A stretch of DNA of 64,000 bases from Hymenolepis diminuta (lineage: Eukaryota; Platyhelminthes; Cestoda; Cyclophyllidea; Hymenolepididae), in contig CAADRB010000028.1 of the NCBI GenBank assembly GCA_900708905.1, forward strand, positions 372,001 through 436,000. Direction: 5' to 3'. The notes under the pieces are model-generated. The model was not told the DNA's origin, ran no database searches, and saw nothing but the letters and a program-made list of their open reading frames with translations. Of this stretch, positions 27,285 to 39,600 are shown piece after piece. How positions within the stretch are numbered: the first letter of the stretch is position 1; the number at the start of each line of letters is the position of its first letter. Position numbers and translations under genes: made by a program.

Positions 27285-28604
27285 TATCAGGTTGTAGCAG
27301 AAGTTTTGCCCAATTTTTGAGCTATGTGTTTAGGGCACGATTATTTCAATTTAGCTTGTTAATGTTGTATGCTTATCTGTGGTAATTAATAAAATATTAT
27401 TTCTTCTTTCACATTGTGTGATAATTATCGTTATTAATAACTATTCCTAGCCCTTATGTAAACTCCAAATAATGAGCATATCAGGCATATTTTACTGTTT
27501 GGATTTCATAAGGGAAATACGGCAAGCTCAGCAGTAAAAGCACTCAAAGACACTTACGGAAATGATGTTGTGAATAAAGAGACCTGCAGAAGATAGTTTT
27601 CACCTTCACGTTTCAAAAAGGATGATTTCAGCCTGAAAGACGAACCGAGAGCAGGATGTTCGAAAATCTCAGTTCTGAGCAATTGCATGTTGCCATTGAT
27701 GAAAATCCAACCTGCACCACTAGAGAAATGAGCAAAACCTTTCATGTAAGCCACCATATGACCATATATAGGGTAAAGAAAAGACTTGGTTGGGAAAGTC
27801 TCAAAGACTGGGAAATGCAACCCCCCCCCCTCACACACGGTTTGTCAGAAATCAACAAGCAACAGCATATGACCTGTCGTGTTTCGCTGCGTTCTCGTGA
27901 ACTTCAGGCACCTTTTTTAGACCCAATCATAACTGACAGCGACGAGAAGTGGATCCTTTACAACAGTGTTAAGCGCAAAAGACTGTCGGTAAGTCAAGAC
28001 AGTGGTTTAAAGCCAAATCCACTTCCTAACCGAAAAGTGAACTACAACCGAAACAAATTCTTTTGTGTGTATGGTGGAATTTGAAGGGAATTATTTGTTA
28101 TGAACTAATGAGTGACAATCAAACAATAACATCTGAGATAGTTTAAATCAGCAGCTAACTCTTTAAAAACAGTTTTACAGGAAAACGGCCTTTTTTTGAT
28201 CAATCGAAAAGGAATGAATCTGCATCATAACAATGCCAAACCCCACACTTCAAGAGCGACCAAAAATCTCGCTGAAGAATTTGGATGGGAAGTCATGCAT
28301 CTCCCCCTATATTCTCCCCATCTTGCACCAACCGATTTTCATATTTTTAGAAGCCTACGGAATCGTTTAATGGGACAAAGGTTTACTTCAAGAGAAGAGG
28401 TCGAAATGAAGAAGCTAGTTTCTTATTTTTAATCCAAAATGGCTAAATTCTATGAAGAAGGAATCAGAAAGCTTATGGCAAGATGGGAAGATGTAATTAC
28501 TAAAAATGGTGACTATGCTGAACATTAAATAAATGTATTTTTGACAAAATTTTCACTTTAATTCAAAGTTAAAAAGTTGACAGAACTTCTGTTACGAACT
28601 GATA
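27285..28604 (+). mobile_element. Mariner-type DNA transposon, inactivated, with both TIRs
   Basis: A 1,320-bp element with ends TATCAG...CTGATA. The left end (TATCAGGTTGTAGCAGAAG) and the reverse complement of the right end agree at 29 of 39 positions, and a TA sits at each edge as expected of a target duplication. In between lies a broken mariner transposase on the plus strand. The length fits a complete mariner, so this is an old full-length copy degraded by point changes and small indels rather than a truncated one. Confidence 0.9.
27472..28528 (+). pseudogene. Degraded mariner transposase
   Basis: Family resemblance runs from the N-terminal helix-turn-helix region (IRHILLFGFHKGN) through KDEPRAG-type linker sequence to the DDE core. 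Visible landmarks are SDEKWILYN (first catalytic Asp present), HHNNAKPHTS (second catalytic position, normally D in HDNARPH, is N), YSPHLAPTDFHIF (third Asp present) and the C-terminal FYEEGIRKLMARW. Breaks include a stop in the HTH part (about 27594), a frame change just after it, a stop at 28082, and a one-base shift near 28432 before the terminal helix. A run of ten C lies near 27823. It therefore cannot make an active enzyme. The open pieces 27656-28084 and 28196-28432 are its longest intact parts. Confidence 0.9.
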
Positions 28605-29019
28605 AAAGTTGTCAATTCCAGAAAATAAAAATTTAACCGTCCGCATCATTATTACCTACAGTAAAATAAAAAGTGAAATTTCTATCTGTGGAATAGAAGT
28701 GAAATTGGTTAACAGAAAATCCATTAAATGTTCATGAGGTATGGATCTTAAATGGTTCTAATATCAAGTAAAGCTACTTTAGGAACCAGTTCAAATTGTG
28801 CAGTATATTCTCCCATAGAACTAATGGCATTCATAAAGCTAACAGGTAACAACAGCCTTTAACGAGTGAGAAGACCAAAAGTAGAGTAAGACCACGAGTT
28901 TATTAGATAATTAGGAAATTAACAAGAGGGAAGAGGAGGAAGTCGTAGAAGGAGGAATTGGGAGGAAAGAGGTACGCATTAGTACTGAGGGAGAACAAAC
29001 CGGATTGTGATAGGCGAAA
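28605..29019. other. No feature seen between mariner and repeat C
   Basis: AT-rich. A purine-rich stretch at 28920-28980 (GAGGAAG-type runs) is the only departure from background. Confidence 0.4.
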
Positions 29020-29257
29020 TCAGTTAGGCCTTGAAGTACTGACTGTTTGTGTGAGTCAATGAGTAGTTGTAGGATGAGTAAAAAGTCAGAAACCATAACC
29101 TGACAATTAGGTATGTGTGGTGAGCAAACCAATGAATCAGTGTGCGCAGGTACAAAAGGTCAAAAAGATACCAAGACACTGTCAAAGTATCAAAGATTAG
29201 TTGTTCATTTGATCTTTGGATTCGAGTTGTACAATATTTACTAAATGGACAGTTCAA
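29020..29257 (-). repeat. Dispersed repeat family C, reversed copy
   Basis: Read on the minus strand, the segment contains AGTAAATATTGTACAACT, then GATCAAATGAACAAC and TTTGATACTTTGACAG. These match the order in the 17-kb copy (AGTAAATATTGTACAAC, ATCAAATGAGG) and the 44-kb copy (GGTAAATATTGCACAACT, TTAAATGAAGAC, TTTGATACTCTGATAC). The open frames overlapping it on both strands are chance products of the repeat. Confidence 0.6.
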
Positions 29258-29685
29258 GTTCCATTACTTAAATTTCAAAATTCACTCCTGGATAGCACCA
29301 GATGCTTCTCTACGATGTCCAGTGCTTATTGACGCGTTTTTAATAAGGATATTTGGTTTTTTTCTTCCAGAGGTTGGAAAGGAAAGATGGTCTTGTATAA
29401 TATTCAGCAGCACAATCTAAATATAGCGATGAGCTAACTAAAAATGAAAACAGAGCTCCGTAAACTGCGTTCACTCCGCAAACATACCATAAAATGAGGG
29501 TAGTTTATTGGCATGTATTAAAATAAACACCCCTGAGATGATATCACATTTCGAATAAAATGAATAAGCCTAAGATAACTACAAAGTAAAGCACAGTTTA
29601 AGCAACTAGCGTGAGAATTATACAACCTGCTGGTCAATTTTCCCCATTAGGTTAAAAATAAACCAATTAACACCTTGAAAGGATT

Positions 29686-29691
29686 TTTATT
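29686..29691 (-). terminator. Poly(A) signal of the pseudouridine synthase gene
   Basis: AATAAA on the minus strand, about 75 bases after the stop codon of the RPUSD4-type gene. Position and orientation fit a cleavage/polyadenylation signal. Inferred from the motif only. Confidence 0.5.
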
Positions 29692-29766
29692 AATATTTCA
29701 ATATGAACTCATTCTGAAGTTATAAACATCAGCAAATGGTATTTACAATGGAATTTGATGAATTAT

Positions 29767-32685
29767 TCAGAACATTTTAAATCTAGTCCAAAGCATAGCA
29801 TGCGGCATTTTCATTCTCAAAAGACTCAATGTGCGCAGAAAGAACGACGGCACTGGAGCAACAAACTGACGAACCTCCCGTGGTTTTTCTCTACTCAAAA
29901 AACTAAAGAATCCAGGAGGTGGTGCTTTTTTTGTTCCATTGGGGTACAAATTCTCCGATTTTGCATTTGGCGCGACCCCTCCATCGAATCTCAGCATATG
30001 AGCATGTAGATGCAGTCCTATATAACGAGCTTTCGATTGTCGAATTCCCAAAGCCTCTAGAGTTCTTTTCGAGAGACGTTGAGGTGCTAGAAACCCATAA
30101 TGGGAGTACTTGTGATCCCCCAGAATTGGAGTATCTAGAGCGGTGCTAAGATGAACTCGAATCTGGTGCTTTAAACCCGTAACGGCGAAACACTCAATCA
30201 AGGCTGTGTCATTACATCTATCTAACATGTTATAGTGGGTTATCGCGTTGGTCTTTTTGCGTAATTTCTTCAATGCATCTTCGCCCTCATCATGGAGAAT
30301 GTCATTGTCTAATGATTTAGGTCTTGTAGATGGACGATGCGCAACAATCTAGAGAAAAAATGTAAATATGCAGTAAATTGGTTAATCAAAATATGCAATT
30401 ATTAAGAGACCTACACGGTACTTTCCCCCAACATATTTTTCTGATATAGGAAGGCAGATATCGCCTTCTTTCACTCGAGGTATTCCAGATGTAATACAGA
30501 GGTAGGATTTTCGAATCCACCGATTGGCAAATGCTTCGGTTAATTTGAGGTGAGTGTCCTGGTTTCTGAATGAGAAAGAATGGGTGAACTGCTTATATAC
30601 AGTAAATAGTAGATTCTCATGGAATAATATTACCTTGATACGAGGAGCAGACCAGTGGCTTCTTTGTCAATCCGATGAGTCAGTTGAAAAGTTTCACTAT
30701 CGCTCTGGGCATCGGTACGAAACCTATAGGCAATTCGAGGAATAAGGCCGTCTACACTGAAACTTTGACCTTCACCACCTAGGAAATAACATTCATTTCA
30801 AAAAGTGATGTAAATTGGGGAAATTAAATGCGATATTGATTTGAGTTAGCTTTACCTATACAACAAAAGACATAGAATACATTATTTAGCTCTAATTAGG
30901 CATATTGAAGGCGACAACCGTTGTTCTGCACTTCTTAAAGGCAGATTTTCCAGTGAATTATTATTAAAGCCGACATCAAATTTGAAAACAGAAGGCACAA
31001 CTTATGGGTAAGGGCAAGTTAAGTTAGGAAAATGTGATAATAATACCAACCAAAAGATAAAAAGTGGGCTTTGTTCACAGGCAGCATTAAAGATATTTGA
31101 TTTAAAACTTTAGAATTTGAAGATTATGAGTCCAACTTGAAACAGAAATATTGGACTACCTATAAGAATTAATCCTTTTAGTAAACATCATTTGACCGCA
31201 TTTTAGAGACAAACAATAAAGCTTCAAAAAAAGGAGAAAAAACCTTTTGTAACAAATAATTAAAATAGACATATAAGAACTAAGTATCACCAAACTAAAA
31301 ATGAGGCATTTTTCTTTGATACAACATTGCTTAACTGTATCACTACCTTGCAAAATTTTTAACAAATCTAAAAGCTTTTAAAATCGAATAAAGAAAATGA
31401 TTCCGTTAGCAAAAATTAATTTGAATAAACAAAGGAAGCCTATCGGGAGAAATACATACAAAAATACAACATAATCACGAAATTCGGTTTTTTTATTTTA
31501 TATTATATGGATCTTAACTACTGTAAAATATGTCCACAGCCAAATAAGAGATAAAGTATGACACTTATCGGCGGCATCTGTCACGTTAGTAGCTAAGGGT
31601 TCAATATTTACTGACAAACATCCAGTGAATGGGAGGATTAATCGTACTGGTTAATACTGGTCAAGAAAGGAGTAGTGGAATGCAAGCATCAAATGGGAAA
31701 AATGTTTCTTTCAACGAGTTCGGCATTCATCACCCTCAATAATTATCTTCATTTACGAGGCATTTTCTAACTAGTTTCTTAACTACAGTTGCCAAATGGC
31801 AAAATGGCCACGTTCTTCATAACAAAAATATGTTAAAATGATTAGATATTAATAACAAATACAAAAAAGAAGAATAACATTCCGTATTAACTCACCATGA
31901 CATGCAATTCCAGGAGGCTTGTTGATAACAATGACATTTTCTAAAGAAGGAATCATGTTTGATTAATCATTTGAATTACCATGAACGCCAATTATACATT
32001 TGTAAAGCACGTCAGAGGCCTCTTCTTCTGTTAAAAGGTGAAACTTTATCGGATCATCATCAGGTATGCGGTAGCCGAGAGAATCTTGGCGCACTTCTGG
32101 AGTCTTCTTCCGATTCTTAAAGTCAAGTTCTAGTAAAAATAGAAAGACTGATAACACAGAGCAAACAATAAGACAAATGGAAGCCACACTTTCAAACATA
32201 CTTCCTCCAGTGTATTGATTGATAGAGAATTGTTCACGAACATCTAGTATACAATCAGCAGCATTTTCAGTTTGAAATGAGTCATCATAGAAATAACTTC
32301 GATCCACATAACTGGTCTCCTCGGTATCAAATCTGACTGGGCTTTGAGTAAGCTCCTCCGGTTTTAACCTTTTAGCTGTCTTTGGAAGGGAGTCTAATGA
32401 TTAAAATATGCCACAGGTGATGAGTGGGTATTGAAATATTACGAATAAATCAGTGGGAATTGTAAACATGAATGAACAAGAAGAACCTTCAGTAAAAGGA
32501 TAATACAGCAGCTAAATGTATTAACTAAAACGACATTAGCTAGAAATTATGAAAAGAAATAACTTATTTGCATAAAAAATTACCGAAGAATAGACTATCT
32601 ACATAGTTTTCGTCATCGACCTCATGCGGTTCCTTGAAATCTGAAGAAGTGCAATGATAAGTGTGGAAATACCTTTTTTGGACAT
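29767..32685 (-). CDS. RPUSD4: RluA-family RNA pseudouridine synthase, RPUSD4 type, 444 aa
   Basis: Eight minus-strand exons: 32685-32673, 32640-32584, 32393-32202, 32129-31980, 31940-31896, 30778-30634, 30565-30415 and 30348-29767. Every junction is GT/AG in phase; total 1,335 nt. The enzyme isomerises uridine to pseudouridine in RNA; animal RPUSD4 acts on mitochondrial rRNA and tRNA. Visible motifs: VIVINKPPGIACHGG (start of the fold, about 139-154), HRIDKEATGLLL (187-198; D190 is the predicted catalytic Asp), and TGLKHQIRVH with LGDHKYSHYGFLAPQRLS (308-345), the last being characteristic of RPUSD4. A conserved C-terminus ends near residue 444. The chosen start, MSKKDFKEP, gives no clear mitochondrial presequence. 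The frame is open upstream to a good acceptor (CCTTTTTTCAG, ending at about 32732), so an extra 5' exon is possible. Confidence 0.88.
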
Positions 32686-33643
32686 TTCAGAATGGTGTAT
32701 ACTTAAAATTTCCCTGAAAAAAGGAATTTACTGGAAATAACTTTCTGCAGGGGAAAGTATAATGTAACTAACCCCCGAACTAAAACCTACCTACCTAAAA
32801 TCAAGCCTTAATAAAGTAAAAAGTGGGCAATGATCGACAAAATGCAATTGCACCAGCAATGGAATTCAAGGACGTTTTGATAAATTTCAATGACGAATAT
32901 GAGAAGGTAGAAATTCTATTTTGCAAAAAAGACTTGAAAAAGTCCGTAGAATATTCACATAAAGATCCAAATGCGGATAGTAAACATTCAAAGTGTCTTC
33001 ATTTCGATTTGTCCATAGAAGGATATTAAGCAGTATACCAGTAAAACTAAAAACTATTCCTTTTTCTTTAGTATTAAGAAATTTAACACCAAATTTTAGA
33101 TTTTGATAAAAATATTAAATGCAGTTGAATGACGAATATGTGTTTTAAAGGATCCCTTTGGTCGGAGACCGCCATCTTCGGATGATTTATCAAAAAATTG
33201 ATTTTTACATTTCACGCCTCATCGTAGGTTGTGCGTTGCTCTATTCATTTTCAATTTATATAAATTGCTTTTATGATAGCCTTAAACTTCTCTTATCACC
33301 TCCTTAGTTTCGTCTCTTTCAGTGTTATTTTGCTTTTTAGTATATGTATATCCTTAAAGATACTGTTAATTTTAATACCAATGCTCTGTGGTTATTTGAA
33401 GAGGAGTTTAATAGAAATGTTTGTCCAGTAACCTTTGTGATTTCATGGTAGAAACACTTGCATATGCTTGGTATGTTATTGAAGTACTCAGGTTGCTTTT
33501 TAGATCCTAGGGAGAAGATATAAACTAATCATCCCAAGACGCCTCATTTATTAAAAAACGAGAACGTCCACTCCACAACTTCGTTTTCCACCTTTAACAA
33601 AACTTTTCTTTGTTTTAGTTATTTTCGCTACTTAACAATTGCA
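32686..33643. promoter_or_regulatory. Shared upstream region of divergent RPUSD4-type and Pumilio genes
   Basis: 958 bp between the two start codons of head-to-head genes, so both promoters, or a bidirectional one, should lie here. A strong acceptor (CTTTGTTTTAG, ending 33619) sits 24 bp before the Pumilio ATG; it could join a 5' UTR exon or receive a spliced leader, which flatworms use. On the minus strand, an ATGGCGGTC in favourable context at about 33176 could be an upstream exon of the synthase. A 68-codon plus-strand frame (32823-33029, GTG start) has charged composition but no family match; I do not call it. Confidence 0.4.
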
Positions 33644-36600
33644 ATGAACGAGTATTCTGATCCAAATGCACCTGGACGACCTGTTGTAAAATCGAATGAT
33701 CAAAGCTCACCCTCCAAAAATCCTTGTACATACGATGGAGAGCAAAATACATCCGACGCTAATGCCACCAAACAATCCCCCCTTTCTTTTAGAGGGTTCG
33801 TTGACGACTCCGAAAACTGTCTATCATGGGGTGTTGAAGGATGTTCAACTTCGCGTTTCGGAGGACCAATGCGATTTTCCCACAAATCTCTCTGGGATCC
33901 AACAGATGATTCCGGTGGGCTATCTACTGCTGCTGTCTGGGGAAGAGGAAATCCTACTGATGTCGATAAGGACTCTGTCTGTGATCCCTTTCAAACTTTT
34001 TCTTTCGGCGTGCCTTTATTACCAATGTCTCCGGGTAACAAGGATGCAGGCGAATTGTCGAAACAAGTGACAAATTTCGTACTAAGTAAGCCATTTATCT
34101 GATTGCTTTTTCCACCTAAATAAGGCTTTTTAGGCGATTTTTTTTTTGTTTTCTCCAAGGTGACCCAAATAATCAGGATGCCTCGTCACCTGGTATGGAG
34201 AATAAAATTCCTTCTAATTCCCAATTTCGACCACAATTTCTAATGGCAGAAGGCTCCTCCGACTCTTTATATCTCTCTCAACAAGAAACGCCTCTGATTC
34301 AAAATGGAGAAGTCAATCGTGTGCCTCGTTTTGGACAAATCGATAACATTCAGGTTTCTATGAACCCCTTTGCACCACAAGGTCCTTCCGTTTCGATGGA
34401 AGATCTTGAAAGATTAGGTACGTTTCAGTGTAGTTTTGCCTCTTTTTTATTTTGATTATCTTGAACCTACTCCCACTCGATCTCTCAGTTGCGCAGTTAG
34501 GAGGAATTCGTTTGAGAGGAGGAACGCGTGAACAACAGCAAATCTTACCACCACCACCTCAAAGTTCTCAGGTGGACTCATATCACAGTAATGGTTTTTT
34601 TTCGGTTGCTCAAGACCCTAGACCCAACTTTGTGTATGATCAACACCAAAATTCCTCCGCTCCGCTTGCAGCAACACCTGATCTCTCTTCATCAGGATGT
34701 CCCAACATTTTTCCCCAACAAGGCCCTTCTGGTGCGCCTGGTTTCCCTCAGCAACTGGAAGTTTCTTCCAACCAGCAGCAGCAGCCCGATCCTTATGCCT
34801 TTGCAGCTGCTGCCGCAGCAGTTATGAGTGGTACAGCGCAGCCAAATTGCATCCCCTTATTGAATCAGCCTCCTTTCGCTGGACAACCAGGAAGTCTTAC
34901 CATGACACACGGCACATTTGATCAAGGTGCCTCTCAAAGTCAGAGTGGGTTCTATTCTCCGGCTACTGCTGCGGATCGATTAAAGGTTATTTTATAAAGC
35001 CTCTTTATATGAATCTAATATGTAGACAATGTTTGTACTTGTGAAATTTGGTATATGTTCTTGATTGATGATTCTTCGCTTATTTCCTCAAATTCGAAAC
35101 CTGATTTCTTTCTTTTGATATGTTAGAGGTATTTATCGAAAATTGTGAATCGCCGTCAACCTTAGGATAACGTGCCCACATTTGTGACGACAGAGGTTAT
35201 GATTGTCTTATCAGTTGCTGATTAAAGTGCAGGTCTGGTAGGTCAGGTACACACTCAGTGACTTGAATGGTCAACTGTATTTGTCATTTCTGGAGAGTTT
35301 CTCATATAGGCGGCTCCAGGACGCCTTCCCTTTACTCAAAACAAGTGTTGCGAACACCTTCCATAATGACTTTGGGAAGATTGTCATCTTATTAACAGAA
35401 TGCGATTCTCATCCAAAATCTATTTCTCTTATGGTCAATAGTGAGTATTCAAATACGTTTCCGTGTTTTACAAACTAAATATCGGTGATATCTATCCTCA
35501 TTAATGTGATATTATACTTGCTGTGTTTTGTTCTCTTCTAGAACCTGGCAATTTTATCTAATGGAGGAATGAATGTTTTACCTATTCAACAACTTCGAGT
35601 CCCTCCTGTAGGATCACCTTTCATGGAACAGTTGTCACAGATGGTACAAATGAGGCCAGTGCAGCCTAATACCTTCAACATTCCTCCGCCACAACAAGGA
35701 GCCCCTACACGATCTCAAATTATTGACCAGCAACTACCTCTATCATCATCCAGCTTCTGCTACCCGGACGGTTCGCATCCACAACCATCCCAATACGTTG
35801 CCTGCCCTTCGCCTTTAAACCCTCCTCCCCTCCTGACCCCCCTTCCCTTCCCTCACCCCAACCCAAACACTCCTGCGCCTGGTGATTGTTATCCCCTTCC
35901 ACCCGTTACTCCCGATGCCCTCTCTAATCCATTCTCTATGGGCTTTACTCGTTTTGGCCAACAGCCTCAACGTAATCGTGTTAACTGTAGATTTAACCGA
36001 CCACCGTTAGGTATGGATGCCTATGGTGCGAGGCCTCCAACCCATATTCGGGGAGGTCAGTCTTTCACACCCAGCCATCATCAGCAACAGAAACCTGTTT
36101 ATTACAGGAACCAGCCTCCGCCACCTGTGAATTTTACCTCTAATGGATGTGGCCTGGGCCCACGTATGCCTCTCGTTTCGAATCCCACACCGATTCCCTC
36201 CCAGGTTTTGCCGCCACAGCCAATGATGCCTCTACAATCGCATTCGTCTTTGAGTGCCTCTTCTCATCAGATGATGATGTCTGATCGAAATCGTCCTTTG
36301 GATGATTATAAGTAAGTCTGCTATTTCGCTCAATCTTTGATTGAGAACTTCCAAATGCTTCCCTTTAGGTTGTGATAAATCTGTTTAGGTTAAGTCAGTG
36401 TTCAACATGACCCAGTGAGAAACTTAAATTCGGTCACTCTCTGACTCACCCAATGCGGTTGGCCGTTCCGCCCACTGAGTGTACACCAATGGGAATCGAG
36501 TCCGTGACCTCAGACGAGCACGCTAACCTCTACCACCGGTGCTTTAATTTCAGTTCTTAAACTTGCCTTTGTGTGTGCGCTGTTAAATTCTGCTTTTTAA

Positions 36601-39600
36601 GAATCCGGCTTATTCGTTTTAACTTTCACCAATGGTATTGTGCAGTTTTATAGCTTCCGTAGTCTACTTTATTGAATTGCCATGATCGGGTCTCAAACCC
36701 ACGCCGTGAAGGCTCGTTATCGCTACTCTACTTTTTGTTATTAACCATTTTCAAACCTAAATTTATACTTTTTATTCAGGAGAAAGTAGTTAAACATTGT
36801 GAGCAGTATAATAATCCAACAAGTGGTGAAGGAAAGAAGTCAAGCTTCGAGTGGCAGCGGAGAATAAAGACATGGCCTCTTATTTTATTTAAATTCTTGG
36901 TCTATTTTGTCACCCATCTTAATAGACGTAATTTACTGTATTGTGACCCAAAGGTCAATTTTCATCGTTTTAACTTGAGATTTATTAGCAATTTCAGGTC
37001 AGTAATGCGATGATTAAATAGCGCCGGGTTTTCTGCATAAGTATATTTTGTAGAAATTTCATAGAGTTAATTTATATTTGAGTGTGCACATTGAACGAAC
37101 TTTCAATAAACAAAGTGTACTCATCAGTTGAGTAATTATCGATTGAAAATTTAAATCAGTTCTCACTTGATTGCAAATTATTTCACCAGCTTTCCCACTG
37201 GTTAATATCAGCTATGCAATCCGTACCGTAGATATAGGAAGGCAAGCTGTAGACGTTGACATTCTGATGGTTTAAATCATCCTGTATTTTAAGCATTTGA
37301 AATCAATGCACTTTGTTGAACTTTCACTTAAGTAGCCATGGGAAAACATCTGAATATTAGAACAGCATACGAGTCCGATAGGTTATGAAATGGGAAGGCA
37401 AGAAGTTGATAATATGGTAGGTAACGAAGTCAGGACATCACGAATTTTATTTGACTTCGGGATCATCGATTTGTCTATATTTTCAAAAGGTGAAGAGTTC
37501 ATTTTATGATGCCCTAATGTCCAATCTTCATTTAACATCCAGATTCATCGGTAATAATTCTAGTGATGATAAATTTTACATAGTGCAACTCACCATGTAT
37601 CATAATTCCATATATCATCTTTACCTATTTGTTTCTTTTTCAGCAAATACACGCGAATAGAGCAGATGTCGCTGCAAAATATGTCCGGGTGTTTCGTAAA
37701 GTACTCCAAGGATCAAACGGGATCCCGATTGATCCAGTTGAAGTTGGAGAAGGCATCGGTGGCTGACAAAAATGTTGTCTTTAATGAGATTCTTCCTAGC
37801 TGCCATGAACTCATCACAGATGTTTTCGGAAATTATGTCATCCAGAAGTTCCTTGATTTGGGCACTCCTGAACAGAAATTAGTAGGTCTCTTTCTAAATA
37901 TGTGAACATGTTTTGCTAACTTCATAAATTCAAAGCTGTCTAATTATGAAAACGTTAGTTGATAGGATGAATTAATAACTTGCAGAACTTTGTCTTCTAT
38001 GACATAATTTTATAATGCATGGTTAGCTCACTTTTATAAAATATGCTACATTTGGTCAGACTCCAGACACTAATTCAAATAAGACCGTTCCGCCAACCAG
38101 ACCCTTATCGACGTGGTTTAGTATTTATTTATAGTATTAGAATTGTGTTTCATCGAATTGCGGTTGGCCGGAGAAGACTAAATAAGCAATTGAACTTCAT
38201 GTCCTGATGTGTCACAATATGACTGGTCGGACAGTATCAACGGATGAATGACCTCTTCATACCATAACTTACCACAGTGATGAGATGTTTAAGTGACCCC
38301 TGACATGGCATCAATATTGTAATTTCAGTGCACGCCATAGCTTTGCTTCACCTTCTAATCAGTTAATCTTGAGAAACACAATGTAGAAGGCGAGGTGGCT
38401 TTTCAGCGTATCCGTTGTTAACTACTTTTCATTTGACTCATCCTCCTAATGCACAAAATCACGCCATATTCTCTGTCTTCTCATTTTGCGTTGGATGAAA
38501 TTTGCGTCAGATGAGCGTGCATTTAACCGGACTACCTTTTCATTCGCTTGTGACTCAAACTTTAATGTCTCGGTAAAGGTTTTTTTAAATAATTTTCCTA
38601 TTTGTGCCAGCGTTAATTAACCGAGATTCGACAGACCCTTTTGTCACCTTAGCGTATTTCCTTTCTTTTAGTTGAAATTGTTTTTGAGGTTAATTCGCCA
38701 AATACTAACCATTTTCATGGACATTGCATAGAATGGAAGGGGTAAAGTCTGTCTTTTGATATACTTTAACAGGAAGCCGCACAATTATCTTGTCGTACGT
38801 AGGTCACTATTGACGTCAAAGTTACATTCAAATCAACTGCCACTGAACTGTTAACTAACCTACCGCATTCCAACACGCCGTACTTCCAAATTAACTATTG
38901 TTAAAACTTAACCTCTTTTTCTTTTGCCAGTTATGTACTGGAATACGCCTATAAACCGTTCTATTCCATGCGCTGTTTTGGAATTAATGTTCTCTTATTT
39001 AGTCTCTTCTGAGGTTTGAGTCAACGTAGTACCAAGTGATATTTCAGTTTTTCGTCCTCTAACGGAACTTAGTTGAATGTCTCTCAAATGAGGTATTACT
39101 GAGTCTAGTTAACTTGTAATCATTTGCGGTGTCTGAAAATCATCACCGTAAAGTGGAAATAAGGTTCAAACTCATGTAGTTTCCTCACTACGTATTTCAT
39201 AAACTTCCCGGGCCATTGCAAACGGTGTTCACAATACCTAACTTGGGTTAAGGGAACTCTACCTGAAACTGCTCTTACGAGGAACTCATATTTTACAAGC
39301 TCTCAGACCAGAATTGACTAATGCGATCGGCTATCCAAATCACTAACGCAGTTAGGTGAGATGGTTTTTTTGGAATCCGGGCGTTTGCACTTTACGGCGC
39401 CAAATTTGTCCCCATGGCCTCAGAATGGTTAATTGGTGGAAATGACACAGTTACAAATTTTCATGGTACTTTATGCAAATTCGAAACAATAGTTAATAGT
39501 TGGATCTAGTTGAACGAAATTTGTAGAAGTATCTTTTAAACACTCAGGAATATGTTTCCACTTCCTTACTAATCATGGGTAATTAAGATAATTGGTTATT

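Noticed and set aside
31963..32307. Single 114-codon frame with a transmembrane helix, read as a separate membrane protein
   Set aside because: It is two exons of the pseudouridine synthase joined through an open 72-bp intron, and it runs past a donor at its 3' end.
32823..33029. 68-codon plus-strand frame between the divergent genes
   Set aside because: GTG start, no homologous motif, and it lies in the expected promoter region. It could be a small gene but evidence is lacking.
33696..34070. 124-codon plus-strand frame
   Set aside because: Alternative frame of Pumilio exon 1; the real frame has matched splice phases.
35263..35478. 71-codon frame in Pumilio intron 3, ending near AATAGTGAGT
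   Set aside because: Not part of the Pumilio frame, whose exon 3 to exon 4 junction is seamless; perhaps a relic of an inserted element.
36680..36735. tRNA-like segment (GGGTCTCAAACCC, GGCTCGTTATCGCTAC)
   Set aside because: No complete cloverleaf could be folded by eye; more likely a worn tRNA-derived repeat than a tRNA gene.
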